Source: Nioella sp965215655
GTDB taxonomy: Bacteria > Pseudomonadota > Alphaproteobacteria > Rhodobacterales > Rhodobacteraceae
Length of the DNA: 64,000 bases
Direction of reading: 5' to 3'
NCBI RefSeq assembly: GCF_965215655.1
Contig: NZ_OZ244111.1
Location: forward strand, 2,666,001-2,730,000
The notes beneath the pieces are model-generated. The model worked only from the letters and a program-made list of their open reading frames with translations. It searched no databases and had not been told where the DNA came from. Each line of letters begins with the position of its first letter. Position 1 is the stretch's first letter. This document shows, piece by piece, positions 1-8,324 of this stretch. A program made the translations under genes and the position numbers.

Positions 1-1427
1 TCGCCGGGGAATGGGTGTCGGGGATTTCCGAGATCGAGAACCGCAATCCGTCGGATCTGAGCGACCTCGTTGGGATGTTCACCCAGGCGAGCGCTACGCA
101 GCTCGATGACGCGCTGGACGCCGCCACCCGCGCGCAGGCCGAATGGGCCGCTTACGGGATGGAACGCAAGCAGGCCGTCCTGATGAATATCGGCAATGAG
201 CTGATGGCGCGGGCCGAGGAACTGGGCACGCTGCTGTCCCGCGAAGAGGGCAAGCCGCTGGCCGAGGGCAAGGGCGAGGTCTATCGCGCCGGGCAGTTCT
301 TCACCTATTACGCCGCTGAATGCCTACGGCAACTGGGTGAGAATGCCGACTCTGTCCGTGCCGGCGTTGAAATCGATGTGCGACGGGAACCTGTGGGCGT
401 CGTGGCCGTCATTTCCCCCTGGAACTTCCCGACCGCCACCGCCAGCTGGAAGATCGCGCCTGCGCTTTGCTATGGCAACGCGGTGATCTGGAAACCCGCC
501 AACGCGACCCCTGCCAGTGCCGTCGCCCTGACCGAGATCATCAGCCGCCAGGACATCCCGAAGGGCCTTTTCAACCTCGTCATGGGCGCAGGCCGCGACG
601 TGGGCCAGCGGCTGGTGGAAAGCCCGCGCGTGAACGCGATCTCCTTCACCGGCTCGGTGCCCGTCGGGCGCGGCATCGCCATGGCCGCCGTGCAGAACTT
701 CACCAAGATCCAGGCCGAGATGGGGTCAAAGAACGCGCTTGCCGTGATGGATGACGCTGACCTCGATCTGGCCGTGACGCTGGCCCTTGGCGGCGCCTTT
801 GGCGGTACCGGTCAGAAATGCACCGCGTCCTCGCGGCTGGTGGTGCATGAAGGCATTCATGATGCGTTCGTGGAAAAGCTGGTCGCTGGCGCGCAGGCGA
901 TGAAAGTGGGTCACGCTCTGGCAGAGGGCACCCAGATGGGGCCGGTGGTCAGTCAGCAGCAGCTGGACGAAAACCTCGCCTATGTGGATCTGGGCAAATC
1001 CGAAGGTGCGGAACTGGCCTGCGGCGGTCTGCGCCTGAACATGGAGACCGAGGGCTTCTACATGTCCCCCGGCGTGTTCCTGAACACCACCAACGACATG
1101 CGCATCAACCGAGAGGAGATGTTCGCGCCGCTGACCTCCGTCATCAAGGTGGGCAGCTATGACGAGGCACTGGCCACGGTCAACGACACGAATTTCGGCC
1201 TGACCTCGGGCATCGTCACCCGCTCTATCGCGCGGGCCACCCATTTCCGCCGCAATGCGCGCACCGGCGTTGTCACCGTCAACCTGCCCACGGCCGGCAC
1301 CGATTACCACGTGCCCTTTGGCGGGCGCGGCGACAGCAGCTACGGCCCCCGTGAACAGGGCCGCACGGCGGCAGAGTTCTACACCACCGTGAAGACCGCC
1401 TATATCTCTGCGGGGTCGCCGGAATGA
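1..1427 (+). CDS. Aldehyde dehydrogenase, 5' end outside window
   Basis: NAD(P)-dependent aldehyde dehydrogenase that oxidises an aldehyde to its carboxylate, probably cytosolic. The frame is open from the window edge, and the residues before the first in-frame GTG (position 15) read GEW, the usual family opening, so the true start lies upstream. Counting from that GTG, the PWNFP segment is near residue 136, the catalytic Glu near 235 (AEMGSKN) and the catalytic Cys near 269 (GQKCTA). The sequence resembles the alpha-ketoglutaric-semialdehyde/succinate-semialdehyde type, but the substrate cannot be read from sequence. It overlaps the next gene by ATGA, so it belongs to the operon with the M19-like protein and the BCCT carrier. 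An aldehyde from breakdown of the imported solute is a reasonable but inferred substrate. Confidence 0.9.
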   Translation, partial: AGEWVSGISEIENRNPSDLSDLVGMFTQASATQLDDALDAATRAQAEWAAYGMERKQAVLMNIGNELMARAEELGTLLSREEGKPLAEGKGEVYRAGQFFTYYAAECLRQLGENADSVRAGVEIDVRREPVGVVAVISPWNFPTATASWKIAPALCYGNAVIWKPANATPASAVALTEIISRQDIPKGLFNLVMGAGRDVGQRLVESPRVNAISFTGSVPVGRGIAMAAVQNFTKIQAEMGSKNALAVMDDADLDLAVTLALGGAFGGTGQKCTASSRLVVHEGIHDAFVEKLVAGAQAMKVGHALAEGTQMGPVVSQQQLDENLAYVDLGKSEGAELACGGLRLNMETEGFYMSPGVFLNTTNDMRINREEMFAPLTSVIKVGSYDEALATVNDTNFGLTSGIVTRSIARATHFRRNARTGVVTVNLPTAGTDYHVPFGGRGDSSYGPREQGRTAAEFYTTVKTAYISAGSPE

Positions 1428-2401
1428 CCTATCGGATCGACTGCCTGCAATATGCCAACTGGTCGGAAAAGATCTTCCGCCAGATGCGCGAAGGTGGCGT
1501 GGACGCGGTCCATGTCACCATCGCCTATCACGAGAATTTCCGCGAGACGGTGCTGAACGTGGAGAAGTGGAACCGCTGGTTCGAGCAGTTTCCGGACCTG
1601 ATCTTTCACGGGGAATGGGCCAGCGATGTGGAAAAGGCCCGCGAAACCGGGCGCACGGCGATTTTCTTCGGCTTCCAGAACCCCAGCCCTATCGAAGACG
1701 ATATCGGGCTGGTCGAGGTCTGGCACAAGCTTGGTGCGCGGTTCATGCAGCTCAGCTATAACAACCAGTCGCTGCTGGCGACGGGCTGTTACGAGGCGGA
1801 AGACCCCGGCCTCACCCGCATGGGCAAGCAGGTCATCAAGGAGATGAACCGCGTGGGGCTGGTGGTCGACATGAGCCACAGCGCCGACCGGTCCACCATC
1901 GAGGCGGCCGAGATCAGCACCCGGCCCATCACGATCACCCATGCCAACCTGCACAGCTGGCAGCCGGCGCTGCGCAACAAGCGCGATGACGTGGTGCGGG
2001 CCGTCACCGAAAACGGTGGCATGATGGGCTTCTCGCTCTATCCCCATCACCTCAAGGACAAGTCCGCCTGCACGGTGGACAGCTTCTGTTCCATGGTGGC
2101 GGAGGCTGCGGAAAAGTTCGGAGTGGAGCATTTCGGCATCGGGTCGGACCTCTGCCAGGACCAGCCCGACAGTATCGTGGAATGGATGCGCGTGGGCCGC
2201 TGGACCAAGGAGATCGACTATGGCGAGGGCAGCGCATCTGCGCCCGGTTTCCCGCCCATGCCCGACTGGTTCGGCGACAACCGCGATTTCGGAAATATCG
2301 AAGCGGGCCTTCGCGCAAAGGGCTTCAGCGACGAGGAGGTCGCGGGCCTGATGGGCGGCAACTGGCACCGGTTCTTCAAGGAAAACTTCACCCCGGCCTG
2401 A
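1424..2401 (+). CDS. M19 (membrane dipeptidase)-family protein with altered metal site
   Basis: A 325-residue protein of the renal-dipeptidase fold without signal peptide or membrane segment. Recognisable blocks are DMSHSA (149-154), THAN (172-175) and GIGSD (238-242), which keep the two histidines and the aspartate of the family. The N-terminal HxD metal motif is absent: the equivalent stretch reads IDCLQY (residues 5-10). The bridging Glu position appears to be Gln85 (GFQNP). It is therefore either a divergent enzyme with one metal or another substrate, or a non-catalytic homologue. The ATGA overlap with the aldehyde dehydrogenase and the BCCT gene 72 bases downstream suggest a role in catabolism of the imported solute. 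From memory, M19 members occur beside betaine/dimethylglycine genes in pseudomonads; I could not check this. Confidence 0.85.
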   Translation: MTYRIDCLQYANWSEKIFRQMREGGVDAVHVTIAYHENFRETVLNVEKWNRWFEQFPDLIFHGEWASDVEKARETGRTAIFFGFQNPSPIEDDIGLVEVWHKLGARFMQLSYNNQSLLATGCYEAEDPGLTRMGKQVIKEMNRVGLVVDMSHSADRSTIEAAEISTRPITITHANLHSWQPALRNKRDDVVRAVTENGGMMGFSLYPHHLKDKSACTVDSFCSMVAEAAEKFGVEHFGIGSDLCQDQPDSIVEWMRVGRWTKEIDYGEGSASAPGFPPMPDWFGDNRDFGNIEAGLRAKGFSDEEVAGLMGGNWHRFFKENFTPA

Positions 2402-2472
2402 CCGGCCGGACTGCGCCCGCGCCGCGCGCTTCGTGGCAAAGGCACCCCAGGTTATTCGCGAGGGAGGACAGA

Positions 2473-4020
2473 ATGACCGACGCAACCGCTCCACAGACCG
2501 CCAGCAGCGGGTTGGGGCATATCAACAAGCCGCTCTTCATCATCACCGGCGGCTTTATCGCGATCTTCTGCCTGATCGCGCTTTTCGACCTCGACCTGTT
2601 GTCGAGCCTTGTCGATACCGGCTTTGCCTGGTCGGCCCGCCTGTTCGGGCTTTACTGGCAGATCCTCTTGCTCGCCACGTTCGTGATCGGCCTTGTGCTG
2701 GTTGTCCTTCCCGGCGGCAAAGCCCTGATGGGCGGCCTGACCACGCCCGAGTTCCCCGTCTTCCAGTGGGGCGCGATGATCATGTGCACGCTTCTGGCGG
2801 GCGGCGGCGTGTTCTGGGCCGCAGCCGAGCCGATGGCGCATTTCCTCTATTCCCCGCCCCATTTCGGCGGCGAGGGCGGCACGGCGGCCGATGTGGCCCC
2901 TGCCATGGCCCAGTCCTTCATGCATTGGGGCTTTCTGGCCTGGGCCATTCTGGGCGCCCTGACCACGGTCATGCTGATGCATTACCACTATGAAAAGGGC
3001 CTGCCGCTGGCCCCGCGCACGCTGCTTTACCCGCTCTTTGGTGATCGTGCGATCAATGGCCCCATTGGGCTGATTGCCGATGCCTCCTGCATCATCGCGG
3101 TCGTGGCGGGCACCGTTGGACCTATTGGCTTTCTTGGCCTGCAGGTCAGCTATGGGCTGAACGCGCTTTTCGGCATCCCCGACAGCTTCGCCACCCAGGC
3201 CGTGGTGATCCTTGGCCTCGTCGCGCTTTATACCGTGTCGGCGACGTCGGGCCTGTCCAAGGGCATCCAGATTCTCAGCCGCTTCAACGTGATCCTGGCA
3301 GGCATTCTTCTGGCCTTCATGCTGATCGCGGGCCCCACGGGCTTCATCTTTTCCAGCTTCTTTGGCGGCTTCACCACCTACATCACCGACTTCATCCCGA
3401 TGGCGATGCATCGCGGTGACGCAGGACTGTTCGGAGAGGCGGGCTGGCTTGGCTGGTGGACGGTGTTCTTCTGGGGCTGGTTCCTGGGCTACGGGCCGCT
3501 GATGGCGATGTTCATCGCCCGTGTCAGCCGGGGCCGGTCGATTCGGTCGATCGTGATCATGCTGGCCATCGTGGCCCCCATCGTGACCAACTTCTGGTTC
3601 ACCATCGTGGGCGGCACCGGGCTGTGGTTCGAGTTGGAAACCCCCGGTTCCGTTTCGACCGCATTCGAGGGCTTCAACCTGCCCGCAGCCCTGCTGGCCA
3701 TTACCCAGCAACTGCCCATGGGCTTCATCGTCTCGGTCCTGTTCCTGATCCTGACCACGGTCTTCGTGGCCACCACGGGGGACTCGATGACCTATGTGAT
3801 CTCGGTCGCCATGTCGAACGAGGACAAACCCGCCTTGCCCGTCCGCGTCTTCTGGGGCGTGGCCATGGGGGTGATGGCGCTGATCCTGATCTACACCGGG
3901 TCGGGCAGCATCGGGAAACTGCAAAGCTTCATCGTCGTCACCGCCGTGCCGGTGTCGCTGGTGCTGCTGCCCTCGCTCTGGGACGCGATCCGGATCACGC
4001 TGGCCAAGGGGCGCAGCTGA
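2473..4020 (+). CDS. BCCT-family betaine/carnitine/choline-type transporter
   Basis: A 515-residue polytopic inner-membrane carrier with about 12 hydrophobic segments, the normal BCCT size. The family signature near residues 325-345 (WWTVFFWGWFLGYGP) carries the conserved tryptophan/aromatic helix that binds quaternary ammonium groups in BetP and CaiT. ATG 2473 is chosen because a strong AGGGAGGA site precedes it; the frame is open upstream but runs over the previous gene. There is no long regulatory C-terminal tail of BetP type, which suggests nutrient uptake rather than osmotic gating (inference). The substrate is probably a betaine or another trimethylammonium compound. It lies 72 bases after the M19-like gene and 70 before the next gene, in the same direction. 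Confidence 0.9.
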   Translation: MTDATAPQTASSGLGHINKPLFIITGGFIAIFCLIALFDLDLLSSLVDTGFAWSARLFGLYWQILLLATFVIGLVLVVLPGGKALMGGLTTPEFPVFQWGAMIMCTLLAGGGVFWAAAEPMAHFLYSPPHFGGEGGTAADVAPAMAQSFMHWGFLAWAILGALTTVMLMHYHYEKGLPLAPRTLLYPLFGDRAINGPIGLIADASCIIAVVAGTVGPIGFLGLQVSYGLNALFGIPDSFATQAVVILGLVALYTVSATSGLSKGIQILSRFNVILAGILLAFMLIAGPTGFIFSSFFGGFTTYITDFIPMAMHRGDAGLFGEAGWLGWWTVFFWGWFLGYGPLMAMFIARVSRGRSIRSIVIMLAIVAPIVTNFWFTIVGGTGLWFELETPGSVSTAFEGFNLPAALLAITQQLPMGFIVSVLFLILTTVFVATTGDSMTYVISVAMSNEDKPALPVRVFWGVAMGVMALILIYTGSGSIGKLQSFIVVTAVPVSLVLLPSLWDAIRITLAKGRS

Positions 4021-4090
4021 TGAAACGACCGGCGGCCCCGAAGCATTGGGACCGCCACACAATAACCACCCACGGGAAGGAGGACCCCAT

Positions 4091-5785
4091 ATGACCCAGA
4101 CAGACACCGACACCATCGCCCCGCGCGACCCGAACACGGTGATGACCCTGGCGCGCATGGGGTCCTTCCACCAGTGCCGCCTGTCCTTCATGCGGATGCT
4201 GCTGCGCCGCCTGAAGGCCGAGAACTGGCGGTTCGAGCGTCGTGAATTCGAGGTGGACACCAAGGGCGTCGGCCACGCCGTCTATACCGCCCATGGCCCC
4301 AATCACAGCTATTCGCTGGTCGCCTTCGCCAATGATCTGCCGCCCGAGAAACGATCGGACCGGGTGATTGCCACCGAATGGGACGCGACCTTTACGCTCT
4401 ATGACGGCATCCCGGTCCGGGCAGAGATCGAGCGCCTGCGCGCCAATATTCCTCTGCAGGAGGCGGGCCGGGTCGATGACAATTCCCTTTCGGTCAGCCG
4501 CGCAAACCGGTCTGTGCGGCTCTGGGATCATGTGGTCGAGGCTTTGGCCGCAGGCCAGCAGCCCGATGAGGCCCGTGTGGCCGATGTGGGCTATCTGATG
4601 CGCACGACCGCCGTCTATGGCTCCGGCAAACTGGGCGCGGCGGATCGTGAGAAGACCGCCGACCGACCCGAATTCCACGCCCCCTTCCAGATCGAAATGC
4701 TGAGCGTCTTCCTGACCCGCGCCTTCGTGATGGACCTTGTCGAGCATATGGCCCGAGTGCGCAGCCCCGACACCGCCGTTCCGCTGGCCCCCGCGCTGCG
4801 TCGCCGTTTCGGGATTGGCAACTCCACCGGGCTTGGCATGGCGCCCTATCTGATCAATCATCCGGTCCTGCTGAACAACTGGATCGCCGCGCGGGAGGAG
4901 GCGCTGGCGCGTGTCCGCTCGCTGCCCTCGGCGCTGCCCGGCACGGCCGAGGCGGTGCGCAGTTTCACCCGCCGCGCCCAGATCAATGCGCAGGACTGGC
5001 ATTCCGAACATCCGATCCAGCAACGCAAGCTGGCCGATCTGCGCCGCGACATGGATGCGCTTGTAACCCATCTGGCTGAGACCGATCTGACCGGACCGCA
5101 GCCGTGGAACGCGCTGTGGCAATGGGGAGAGGCGAACCTGACCCTCGAAGGCCAGGAACAGCTTGTCTCGCTGCTGCTGGAGCCACATGGCGATCTGGTG
5201 GACGAATTGGCGCAATGCATGGCCGCCGATGAAACCGCGCCGACGCGGATCGACGGCACCATGCCGCTCGATGAGTTCCGCGCCCATGTGGAAGATGTGT
5301 ACGGCTTCGCGCTGACCATCGACTGGACGGAACAGGCCGCGCAGGAAAATGTCTGGTACACTTCCGAGGAGAAGCTGGAGCCGCGGCTTGGCGACCGCTA
5401 CGCCGAACCGGTGGAGCCCTATGAACTGCCGCTTTGCCCCGGTCGCGATGCCGCGCGGATGCATGCCGATCTGCTGGTCAGCGATGCCGGGACTGTCGCC
5501 CGCTTCCTCATGGACCACCCTGAACACCGCCACATCGCCCGTCGTGCGCAGATTGCGGCGCGCTTTCCCTATGCCGAGATCCGCGACAACACCATCGGTG
5601 CAGGGCTTCTGCCGATCGACCTCTTGCGCGCCAAGCTGGCCTTTTTCGGAGCGGTGCATTTCGATCCACGCTCGGACCGTTGGGTGCGCATCAACATGTT
5701 CCAGCACGCCCCCTTCCCTGCTGATCTGGCAGCGGGCGAAGCCGATGACTGGACCTTCCCCTCGGCAGAGGAGGCCGCCCAATGA
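4091..5785 (+). CDS. Conserved protein of unknown function (564 aa)
   Basis: I do not recognise a characterised family. The product is long, hydrophilic, and has no signal peptide, transmembrane helix or obvious cofactor motif. A Gly/Asn-rich stretch at residues 241-258 (GIGNSTGLGMAPYLINHP) is the most motif-like part, followed by a helical, Arg/Glu-rich region. ATG 4091 follows a very strong GGAAGGAGG site; the in-frame upstream extension has none. It overlaps the DUF3726 gene by ATGA, so the two are translationally coupled and probably work as a pair. Position behind BCCT, M19-like and aldehyde dehydrogenase genes implies an enzyme or assembly factor in the same catabolic route, which is an inference from context only. 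Confidence 0.8.
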   Translation: MTQTDTDTIAPRDPNTVMTLARMGSFHQCRLSFMRMLLRRLKAENWRFERREFEVDTKGVGHAVYTAHGPNHSYSLVAFANDLPPEKRSDRVIATEWDATFTLYDGIPVRAEIERLRANIPLQEAGRVDDNSLSVSRANRSVRLWDHVVEALAAGQQPDEARVADVGYLMRTTAVYGSGKLGAADREKTADRPEFHAPFQIEMLSVFLTRAFVMDLVEHMARVRSPDTAVPLAPALRRRFGIGNSTGLGMAPYLINHPVLLNNWIAAREEALARVRSLPSALPGTAEAVRSFTRRAQINAQDWHSEHPIQQRKLADLRRDMDALVTHLAETDLTGPQPWNALWQWGEANLTLEGQEQLVSLLLEPHGDLVDELAQCMAADETAPTRIDGTMPLDEFRAHVEDVYGFALTIDWTEQAAQENVWYTSEEKLEPRLGDRYAEPVEPYELPLCPGRDAARMHADLLVSDAGTVARFLMDHPEHRHIARRAQIAARFPYAEIRDNTIGAGLLPIDLLRAKLAFFGAVHFDPRSDRWVRINMFQHAPFPADLAAGEADDWTFPSAEEAAQ

Positions 5786-6417
5786 CATGGTCCCTGAACG
5801 AGATCGAAGCCCTGTCCCGCAAGGCCGCCCGTGGCGCGGGATATTCCTGGGGGCTGGCAGAAGAGGCAGGCCGCGCCGTGCGCTGGCTGGAGGCGCGGGG
5901 CCTGCCGGGTGCTCAGGCTCTGGCTGACCACCTGAAGCAAATGGACGGTCAAGACCTCGGCACCTTCACCCCCGATGCCGAAAGCTGGACCGCCCCCTGT
6001 GGCACCGCCTGCCCGATCCTTGCGGGCACGATGCTGGCCGACGGGCTTGCCGGGCAACGCACTGACCCGCTTTCCCTTGCAGACCTGGGCACCCCCCTGC
6101 TGCTGCTGCCGTTCCTCGCCTGGATGGCAGAGGCGCGGGGGCAGCCGGTCGGGCTTTCCCAAGACGGCGGGACTGTGACGCTTGCGGCGGATGGCACTTT
6201 AAGCGGGTCTACAGGGGCAATCGGCACGGGGTCATCCACCGTAACGGTCGAACTCGATCCACAGCCCGCCGGTCAACCTGTCTCCGAAGGGTTGCGATCT
6301 GACTGTACGGCGGAAACCGTGGCCGCGCTTAATGCCTTCGCGCATCGCACCTATGCGCCTGCGACCGAGGAAAGCCGCCTTGCCGGGGCTGGCGCGGGGC
6401 TGACCGACAACGACTGA
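5782..6417 (+). CDS. DUF3726-type protein
   Basis: A 211-residue cytosolic protein beginning with the block NEIEALSRKAARGAG and then WGLAEEAG, which I associate with the uncharacterised DUF3726 family; this assignment is from memory of the pattern. A PCGTACP segment around residues 72-78 holds two cysteines. The start overlaps the stop of the 564-residue gene (ATGA), which makes this the last gene of the operon. No function is known. The strict coupling to the upstream unknown suggests a two-subunit unit. A LysR gene follows in the same direction after 78 bases. Confidence 0.75.
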   Translation: MTWSLNEIEALSRKAARGAGYSWGLAEEAGRAVRWLEARGLPGAQALADHLKQMDGQDLGTFTPDAESWTAPCGTACPILAGTMLADGLAGQRTDPLSLADLGTPLLLLPFLAWMAEARGQPVGLSQDGGTVTLAADGTLSGSTGAIGTGSSTVTVELDPQPAGQPVSEGLRSDCTAETVAALNAFAHRTYAPATEESRLAGAGAGLTDND

Positions 6418-6495
6418 CGCGCGCCTTGCATTGCCAAGCAGGGTGACCCGGCCTTAGGGTCGGGCCACCCCCGGCCCCACGCAGGCAATCGCATC

Positions 6496-7389
6496 ATGAA
6501 AGCCCGACTGAACCTTGACCAGCTGCACACCTTCCTTGCCGTTGTGCGCATGGGGGGCATCCGCAAGGCGGCCGAGGTCCTGAACATCACCCAACCGGCG
6601 GTCACGACGCGCATCAAGAACCTTGAGGCATCGCTTGGGGCCGAGCTGTTCGAGCGCACCGCCAACGGCGTTCGCCTGACCAAGCGCGGTGATCTTTTGG
6701 TGCAATATGCCGAACAGATGGAGCAACTGGCCGAGCGGGTCGGACGCGACGTGATGGACCCGGCGGGCGTTGAGGGCCACCTGCGCCTTGGCGTATCCGA
6801 GACCATCGCCCAATGCTGGCTGCCGGAATTCGTTGCCGCGCTGCACCACCGCTATCCGACGCTCGATATCGAGATCAACGTGGATATCTCGATGAACCTG
6901 CGCGCCGACCTGCTGAACCGGGAAATTGACCTGGCCATCCTGCTTGGCCCGATTTCGGAATATTCCGTCGACAATGTGGACCTGCCCGCCTTTGACCTTG
7001 CCTGGTACTGCGCGGCGGGGTCCGCTGATCCCCCGGAAGGCCCCGCCGGATTTCTGCTGAAACCGGTGATCACCTATGCCCGCAACACGCGCCCCTTCCG
7101 GGAACTGAAGGCGGAACTGGCCGCACGGGTCGGGCCGCAGGTTTCGACCTTTCCTTCTTCGTCCTTGTCGGCCTGCTTCCGTTTGGTCGAGGCGGGCCTG
7201 GGTGTGGCCGCCCTGCCCCGCACACTCGGCACGCCGATGGTCGCGGCTGGTCGCATTCGCGAGTTCGACCCCGGTTGGGTGCCAAGCCCCTTGCGCTTTT
7301 CCGCGTCATTCCTGGGCGAACCCAAGAGCCACATCGTCGAAACCGCCGCGCATATCGCGCAGGACGTGGCGCGGGACTTTGCAGGGTGA
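6496..7389 (+). CDS. LysR-family transcriptional regulator
   Basis: A 297-residue regulator with an N-terminal winged helix-turn-helix (residues about 5-65, with the typical TQPAVTTRIKNLE recognition helix) and a C-terminal LysR substrate-binding domain. It precedes the DUF1445-TRAP-oxoprolinase operon by 89 bases in the same orientation, and an inverted repeat of LysR-box type lies in that gap, so it most likely controls that operon in response to its substrate. It could also regulate the upstream BCCT operon; the sequence does not decide this. Length and domain order are normal. Confidence 0.92.
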   Translation: MKARLNLDQLHTFLAVVRMGGIRKAAEVLNITQPAVTTRIKNLEASLGAELFERTANGVRLTKRGDLLVQYAEQMEQLAERVGRDVMDPAGVEGHLRLGVSETIAQCWLPEFVAALHHRYPTLDIEINVDISMNLRADLLNREIDLAILLGPISEYSVDNVDLPAFDLAWYCAAGSADPPEGPAGFLLKPVITYARNTRPFRELKAELAARVGPQVSTFPSSSLSACFRLVEAGLGVAALPRTLGTPMVAAGRIREFDPGWVPSPLRFSASFLGEPKSHIVETAAHIAQDVARDFAG

Positions 7390-7414
7390 TTGAAATTCAT
7401 AATCACTATTTCAA
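7390..7414. promoter_or_regulatory. Inverted repeat, candidate LysR operator
   Basis: TTGAAAT and ATTTCAA form perfect 7-base arms around an 11-base spacer, a T-N11-A type arrangement typical of LysR sites. It begins right at the lysR stop codon, in an AT-rich pocket upstream of the DUF1445 gene. Confidence 0.5.
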
Positions 7415-7426
7415 AAATCATTCAAT

Positions 7427-7455
7427 TTGATCTTATCGGATTGGCTTTCGATACT
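7427..7455 (+). promoter_or_regulatory. Candidate sigma-70 promoter
   Basis: TTGATC at 7427-7432 and GATACT at 7450-7455 are 17 bases apart, directly downstream of the inverted repeat and 24 bases before the TTG start of the DUF1445 gene. This is a weak consensus match; the call rests mainly on position. Confidence 0.35.
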
Positions 7456-7478
7456 CCTCCCAACCGGAGGACCCGACC

Positions 7479-8303
7479 TTGAAAACGACTCATGGCCTGC
7501 TGAAACACAAACCCCTGCCGGAGGTTCGGGGCGCGATCCGGGCGGGCGACTATACCTCCCATACGGCCGGTCTGGGCGGCGGATTTCTTCAGGCCAATCT
7601 CGCCATCATGCCAGAGGCCTATGCGCTCGATTTCATGCGGTTCTGCCAACGAAACACCAAGCCCTGTCCGCTTGTGGGCGTCTCCGACACCGGCGACCCG
7701 ATGATGACTACGCTCGGCCATGATCTGGATCTTCGGACGGATGTTCCCGCCTATAACATCTATCGCGACGGGCAACTCAGCGGGTCCGCCACCGATATCT
7801 CGGATATCTGGACCGATGACCTCGTCGGCTTTGCCCTTGGCTGTTCCTTCACCTTTGAACAGGCGCTGCAGGCCGAGGGCATCGCGATGTGGCATATCGA
7901 CAATGACCGCACCGTACCGATGTTCCGCTCCTCCGTTCAAACCGTGCCCGCTGGCCCGTTCGGCGGGGCCATGGTGGTCAGCATGCGCGCGATTCCCGAA
8001 GATCAGCTGGAACGAACCATCGAAGTCTCGGGCCGCTACCCGCTCGGCCATGGTGCGCCGGTTCATTGGGGCGATCCGGCGAAGATCGGCATCGCGGATG
8101 TGTCCCGCCCTGAATGGGGCGACCCTGCCCCGGTGCCGCCGGGCCATGTCCCGACCTTCTGGGCCTGTGGCGTGACCCCGCAAGTGGCTGTCACCCGCGC
8201 GAAACTGCCGCTCTGCATCACCCATAAACCGGGCCACATGCTGATCACCGATGTGCCCGACGACGCGGAATTCCCGGTGATTTCCCCAGAACAAAACAGC
8301 TAA
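7479..8303 (+). CDS. DUF1445 putative hydro-lyase / D-glutamate cyclase-like
   Basis: A 274-residue protein of the YcsI/DUF1445 family, usually annotated as a putative hydro-lyase; the C-terminal block CITHKPGHMLITD is typical. The mammalian DUF1445-containing enzyme DGLUCY converts D-glutamate to 5-oxo-D-proline, and that is the best functional clue. It starts with TTG, supported by a CCGGAGG site eight bases upstream and by no better ATG. It is the first gene of an operon with a TRAP transporter and a 5-oxoprolinase, so D-glutamate/pyroglutamate interconversion fits well. The exact reaction here is inferred. Confidence 0.85.
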   Translation: MKTTHGLLKHKPLPEVRGAIRAGDYTSHTAGLGGGFLQANLAIMPEAYALDFMRFCQRNTKPCPLVGVSDTGDPMMTTLGHDLDLRTDVPAYNIYRDGQLSGSATDISDIWTDDLVGFALGCSFTFEQALQAEGIAMWHIDNDRTVPMFRSSVQTVPAGPFGGAMVVSMRAIPEDQLERTIEVSGRYPLGHGAPVHWGDPAKIGIADVSRPEWGDPAPVPPGHVPTFWACGVTPQVAVTRAKLPLCITHKPGHMLITDVPDDAEFPVISPEQNS

Positions 8304-8324
8304 CATCCAACAAGGAGAGACGAG

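Noticed and set aside
2452..4263. 603-codon open frame on the minus strand opposite the BCCT gene
   Set aside because: It is a shadow of high-GC third-position bias: the protein is Asp/Gly/His/Arg-rich without any domain, while the + strand frame encodes a full BCCT carrier.
3995..5788. 597-codon open frame opposite the 564-residue unknown
   Set aside because: The + strand frame has a strong ribosome site and is coupled to its neighbours; the opposite frame has a low-complexity composition typical of antisense translation.
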